From: Bacteroidota bacterium
GTDB lineage: Bacteria > Spirochaetota > Spirochaetia > JABMQR01
Length of the DNA stretch: 8,924 nt
Direction: 5' to 3'
Assembly: GCA_013202335.1 (NCBI GenBank)
Contig: JABMQR010000097.1
Location: 1 to 8,924 of the forward strand
This document shows positions 6,757-8,924 of this stretch, in pieces (position 1 is the stretch's first letter; every line of letters starts with the position of its first letter). A model generated the notes under the pieces. It saw nothing but the letters and a program-made list of their open reading frames with translations, ran no database searches and was not told the DNA's origin. A program made the translations under genes and the position numbers.

Positions 6757-8261
6757 TGAATACACATAATAATAAAAGCTCCAGGCTACTATATACGCTC
6801 CTACTATTTACCATAGTTCTCACTCTTACTTCATGTTTTGGATTTTACGAGCAGGATCCATCGATCCCGATTATTAACGATATTGAGATTACCGGTGATA
6901 CTGCTGCGGAGCTTGCCATACTGGTAAGCTGGACTGCTGCTGATAATTCCGGCGGGTATAATGTTTACCGATCGGAGAATGGTGTAACTTTTCTCTATAC
7001 CGGGTCTACAGGTTCAGAGCAGCTCTCTTATATTGATGCAGATGAAGATCTGGTACTGGGAAACACCTATACCTACAAAATAAGCTCATACAACTACTGG
7101 CATACGAAAGAGAGTGCTTTAAGTCCGGTTTCTGCCGACATAGATTTTTTTCTCCAACCAATCTGGGAAACCATATTTACAAATTCAAGCGACTCGCCTG
7201 TTAAATTAGAAGTTACCCTCTCCCCGTCTAGTCAACTCTTTTTTGTGTATGCAGATACTACAGGATTATTGCACGTTGGAAGAATTATTGAGGAAGAAGA
7301 CCCGGAGGATGAAGATGAGACTATTTTTACTACGGAGCTGTTGACTGATGATTCTTTCACCCCAAAGGTAGATCCGGCTAATCCTGATTTTGACATCATT
7401 TATACAGACGATGCCCTCTATATTGGATTCGCTGATATATTGGAAAGTAAAAAGGTGTCTGTCATTGAAGTTACCACCGAAACAGATGATGATGACGTAC
7501 TATCATGGGAATATGCAGATTTTGGAGCAGCAGGATTTACAGACAACCCAGTTTCATCGGTTTCTCTCACAGCTTCCACTGGAATATTTTCCGGCGGCAC
7601 TCTATATGCAGGACATATCAGTACTATTACCGGATCTGATGATCAGCTTTCAGTTTGGTCAAGATCTCTGGATACAACAAGTGGTATTTTATGGGAAGAT
7701 ATTTCCCCACCTCCATCGGCTTTAATCTCCGGCATACCTGAACAGGTAAAGCTATTTATTGATGGTGATAATATCACTGCAGTCTATACTAATAATTCTT
7801 CAACTTTGGATATTGTCAGCCGTTCAAGCAGCGATATTTGGTCAAAATATGACTCATTACCTCTGACGTTCTCTCCTTCTGATGAACATTTTTCAACAGG
7901 AACTGCAGGAAATCTCCTATCAGTTATCTCATTTGAGACTGATAACACATGGAACATCCAGACAAGGGACGATGACGAGTGGATTATCCAGGATAATGAT
8001 ACAGGTTTTGATACTGTAAGCTCCGGGTTGACTTCCCCATTCAGTTCAACAGTTACTGCATCTAACATGTATTTGCTTGGTGCAAAAACTTCCGGCTTTG
8101 AAGTTCTTATGTATGACAAAGATATAGAAAAGTGGTTCTCTTATGGAGCTCCTACCGAAGCCGAGGGAACTATTTCCTCACCACAATTACTCGTGGTAGC
8201 TGATGCCTATTACACAGCCTGGATCGAAAATTTAACAGCTCATATTTCTATTGGAAGATAA
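6756..8261 (+). CDS. Lipoprotein with FN3 domain and propeller-like repeats
   Basis: This 501-residue protein has a lipoprotein signal peptide: hydrophobic stretch 11-23 and lipobox LTSC with the lipidated Cys27. Residues about 38-128 form a fibronectin type III-like domain (LAILVSWTAADNSGGYNVYR followed by YTYKISSYN). The rest shows roughly seven repeated strand motifs of the pattern hydrophobic-run, Leu/Tyr-Tyr-x-Ala/Gly, then a second strand, near residues 150, 212, 266, 330, 382, 430 and 475. This would fit a beta-propeller, though no named propeller family is recognised. An acidic run EEEDPEDEDE lies at 179-188. The start overlaps the previous stop (TAATG), with GGAGGG (6742-6747) eight bases upstream. 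As the last gene of the unit it is probably the outer-membrane-anchored partner of the barrel, or a surface lipoprotein carried by the system. Confidence 0.8.
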   Translation: MNTHNNKSSRLLYTLLLFTIVLTLTSCFGFYEQDPSIPIINDIEITGDTAAELAILVSWTAADNSGGYNVYRSENGVTFLYTGSTGSEQLSYIDADEDLVLGNTYTYKISSYNYWHTKESALSPVSADIDFFLQPIWETIFTNSSDSPVKLEVTLSPSSQLFFVYADTTGLLHVGRIIEEEDPEDEDETIFTTELLTDDSFTPKVDPANPDFDIIYTDDALYIGFADILESKKVSVIEVTTETDDDDVLSWEYADFGAAGFTDNPVSSVSLTASTGIFSGGTLYAGHISTITGSDDQLSVWSRSLDTTSGILWEDISPPPSALISGIPEQVKLFIDGDNITAVYTNNSSTLDIVSRSSSDIWSKYDSLPLTFSPSDEHFSTGTAGNLLSVISFETDNTWNIQTRDDDEWIIQDNDTGFDTVSSGLTSPFSSTVTASNMYLLGAKTSGFEVLMYDKDIEKWFSYGAPTEAEGTISSPQLLVVADAYYTAWIENLTAHISIGR

Positions 8262-8278
8262 GAAAAAGCAGTATTTCA

Positions 8279-8328
8279 CCCATAGAAAAGCAATGTTTCA
8301 ATATTCATTGGCATATTCATTCTATGGG
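8279..8328. terminator. Inverted repeat between convergent genes, possible terminator
   Basis: CCCATAGAA (8279-8287) and TTCTATGGG (8320-8328) are perfect 9-bp arms with a 32-base interior that can form a further small stem (CAATG 8291-8295 with CATTG 8306-8310). On the minus strand a CTTTTTCTT run follows about ten bases after the stem. On the plus strand there is no T-run. It sits between the convergent stops at 8261 and 8317, where termination is expected, but the right arm overlaps the last codons of the minus-strand gene and the T-run is displaced. Confidence 0.3.
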
Positions 8329-8924
8329 TCTCCCTTTAACAAGCTCCCAGTGCCCGCCTTTTGCAGGACCAACCCGTTTAAGCAGCCCTTTCAGCTTAAG
8401 TGCTGCAATATGTTTTTCAACTGCTCTGGAGCTTATTCCTATCTGCGTAGCCATCGACTCAGCAGAAATATTCGGTGTTTCCCCTATAAGGGCAAGTATT
8501 TTCTCCGAACTTTTTTCCGAACTTTTTTCCGAACTTTTTTCCGAACCTTTACGCAATTTTACAGACTCATTTACACTGCGATCTTTATCTGTGAGTAAAA
8601 TAGTACAAGTGAAAATATTGTTTTCAACCAATTGGGGAGTGCTGTTTGAATAGAACTTCCCATATTTCACCAAATTCCTGATGCCTGAACCCAATTCATC
8701 AGCCAGACCTATCTCCTTAAACACCCCTGCAATTACCGGATTTTTGGGGAAGGGAGAAAAGTTTTCGGGATTTATAATACCGGAACCATGGGGTTTGTTA
8801 CTGTTTTCCGAGTAGATACTATTCTTCCCAATGATAATTTTCGCAGGAAAAGCATTCATATATTCCCGATGAATCAGAGTATTAGAGGCTATTTCCCGGA
8901 ATATTTTATCCCGGATACTTATCC
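8317..8924 (-). CDS. HATPase_c_4 / RecG-related regulator with wHTH (5' end outside window)
   Basis: The frame is open from the right edge to a TGA at 8317-8319, giving 201 visible residues. An internal Met at 8859 is not the real start, because the codons before it read RDKIFREIASNTLIHREY. That is the conserved helix of the divergent-AAA/HATPase_c_4 family (usual form LREALVNAxxHRDY). Further on, INPENFSPFPKNPVIAGVFK and IGLADELGSGIRNL are the family's ATP-lid and GSGIR segments. After a linker with three SSEK repeats (about residues 127-141), residues about 142-195 form a winged helix-turn-helix (SAESMATQIGISSRAVEKHI, then KGLLKRVGPAKGGHWEL). Full-length relatives usually carry an AlbA_2/Schlafen-type domain at the N-terminus, here off the edge. 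They are often annotated as RecG-like or transcriptional regulators, with roles mostly unproven. It is convergent to the envelope operon and is probably unrelated to it. Confidence 0.85.
   Translation of the reverse strand, partial: ISIRDKIFREIASNTLIHREYMNAFPAKIIIGKNSIYSENSNKPHGSGIINPENFSPFPKNPVIAGVFKEIGLADELGSGIRNLVKYGKFYSNSTPQLVENNIFTCTILLTDKDRSVNESVKLRKGSEKSSEKSSEKSSEKILALIGETPNISAESMATQIGISSRAVEKHIAALKLKGLLKRVGPAKGGHWELVKGRPIE
8505..8546. repeat. 12-bp tandem repeat encoding the SSEK linker
   Basis: The unit CCGAACTTTTTT occurs three times in full and once as CCGAAC, without any mismatch. On the minus strand each unit encodes Ser-Ser-Glu-Lys, so the protein reads KGSEKSSEKSSEKSSEK between the ATPase-like part and the wHTH. 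Loss or gain of a unit keeps the frame and changes linker length by four residues. Each unit also contains an A6 run on the coding strand, where slippage would shift the frame. Confidence 0.9.

Noticed and set aside
8505..8546. Tandem repeat considered as a CRISPR-like array or iteron set
   Set aside because: The units are only 12 bp, contiguous without spacers, and exactly in frame with the SSEK linker of a coding sequence.
8251..8653. Two plus-strand open frames over the regulator gene
   Set aside because: They run antisense to a frame with conserved HATPase_c_4 and wHTH motifs. Their repeated FRTF or FSEL stretches are just the 12-bp repeat read in the wrong frames.

Overview
The window reads as a chromosomal stretch from a diderm (outer-membrane-bearing) bacterium of moderately low GC content. 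A spirochaete is my best guess, not a firm call. It rests on the combination of a LolCDE-like ABC transporter, a LolA-like carrier, a beta-barrel protein with an acidic Phe/Asp-rich N-terminus, and a spirochaete-like AT-leaning codon style. No rRNA, tRNA, CRISPR array or transposase gene was seen.

Layout. Positions 1-484 are AT-rich and mostly non-coding. They hold a possible 3' end of a gene entering from the left edge (1-153), a 28-bp imperfect inverted repeat (59-86 with 206-233) and several small dyads ahead of the first clear gene. Positions 485-4093 encode a tight three-gene unit: an ABC ATPase and two different FtsX-type permeases. A 168-bp gap follows, with a weak hairpin, a good sigma70-like promoter and a perfect 13-bp inverted repeat bracketing that promoter. 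Positions 4262-8261 encode a second, overlapping three-gene unit: a secreted LolA-like protein (COG2834 type), an outer-membrane beta-barrel protein and a lipoprotein with an FN3 domain and propeller-like repeats. On the opposite strand, 8317-8924 is the 3' part of a HATPase_c_4 (divergent AAA, RecG-related) regulator with a winged helix-turn-helix. It converges on the operon and continues past the right edge.

Working model. The ATPase and the permease pair would form an inner-membrane complex that extracts a lipid or lipidated substrate. The LolA-like protein would carry it through the periplasm, and the barrel and lipoprotein would act at the outer membrane. Similar LolA-like plus DUF1302-like barrel pairs are known beside RND/MMPL exporters; here an ABC exporter takes that place. 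The substrate cannot be read from the sequence.

The most unusual observation is that the first permease carries a roughly 75-residue acidic Phe/Asp insert that its partner permease lacks. Very similar motifs (FDDLF, DPFA, DDxF) make up the N-terminal tail of the outer-membrane protein. This suggests a shared periplasmic docking element.
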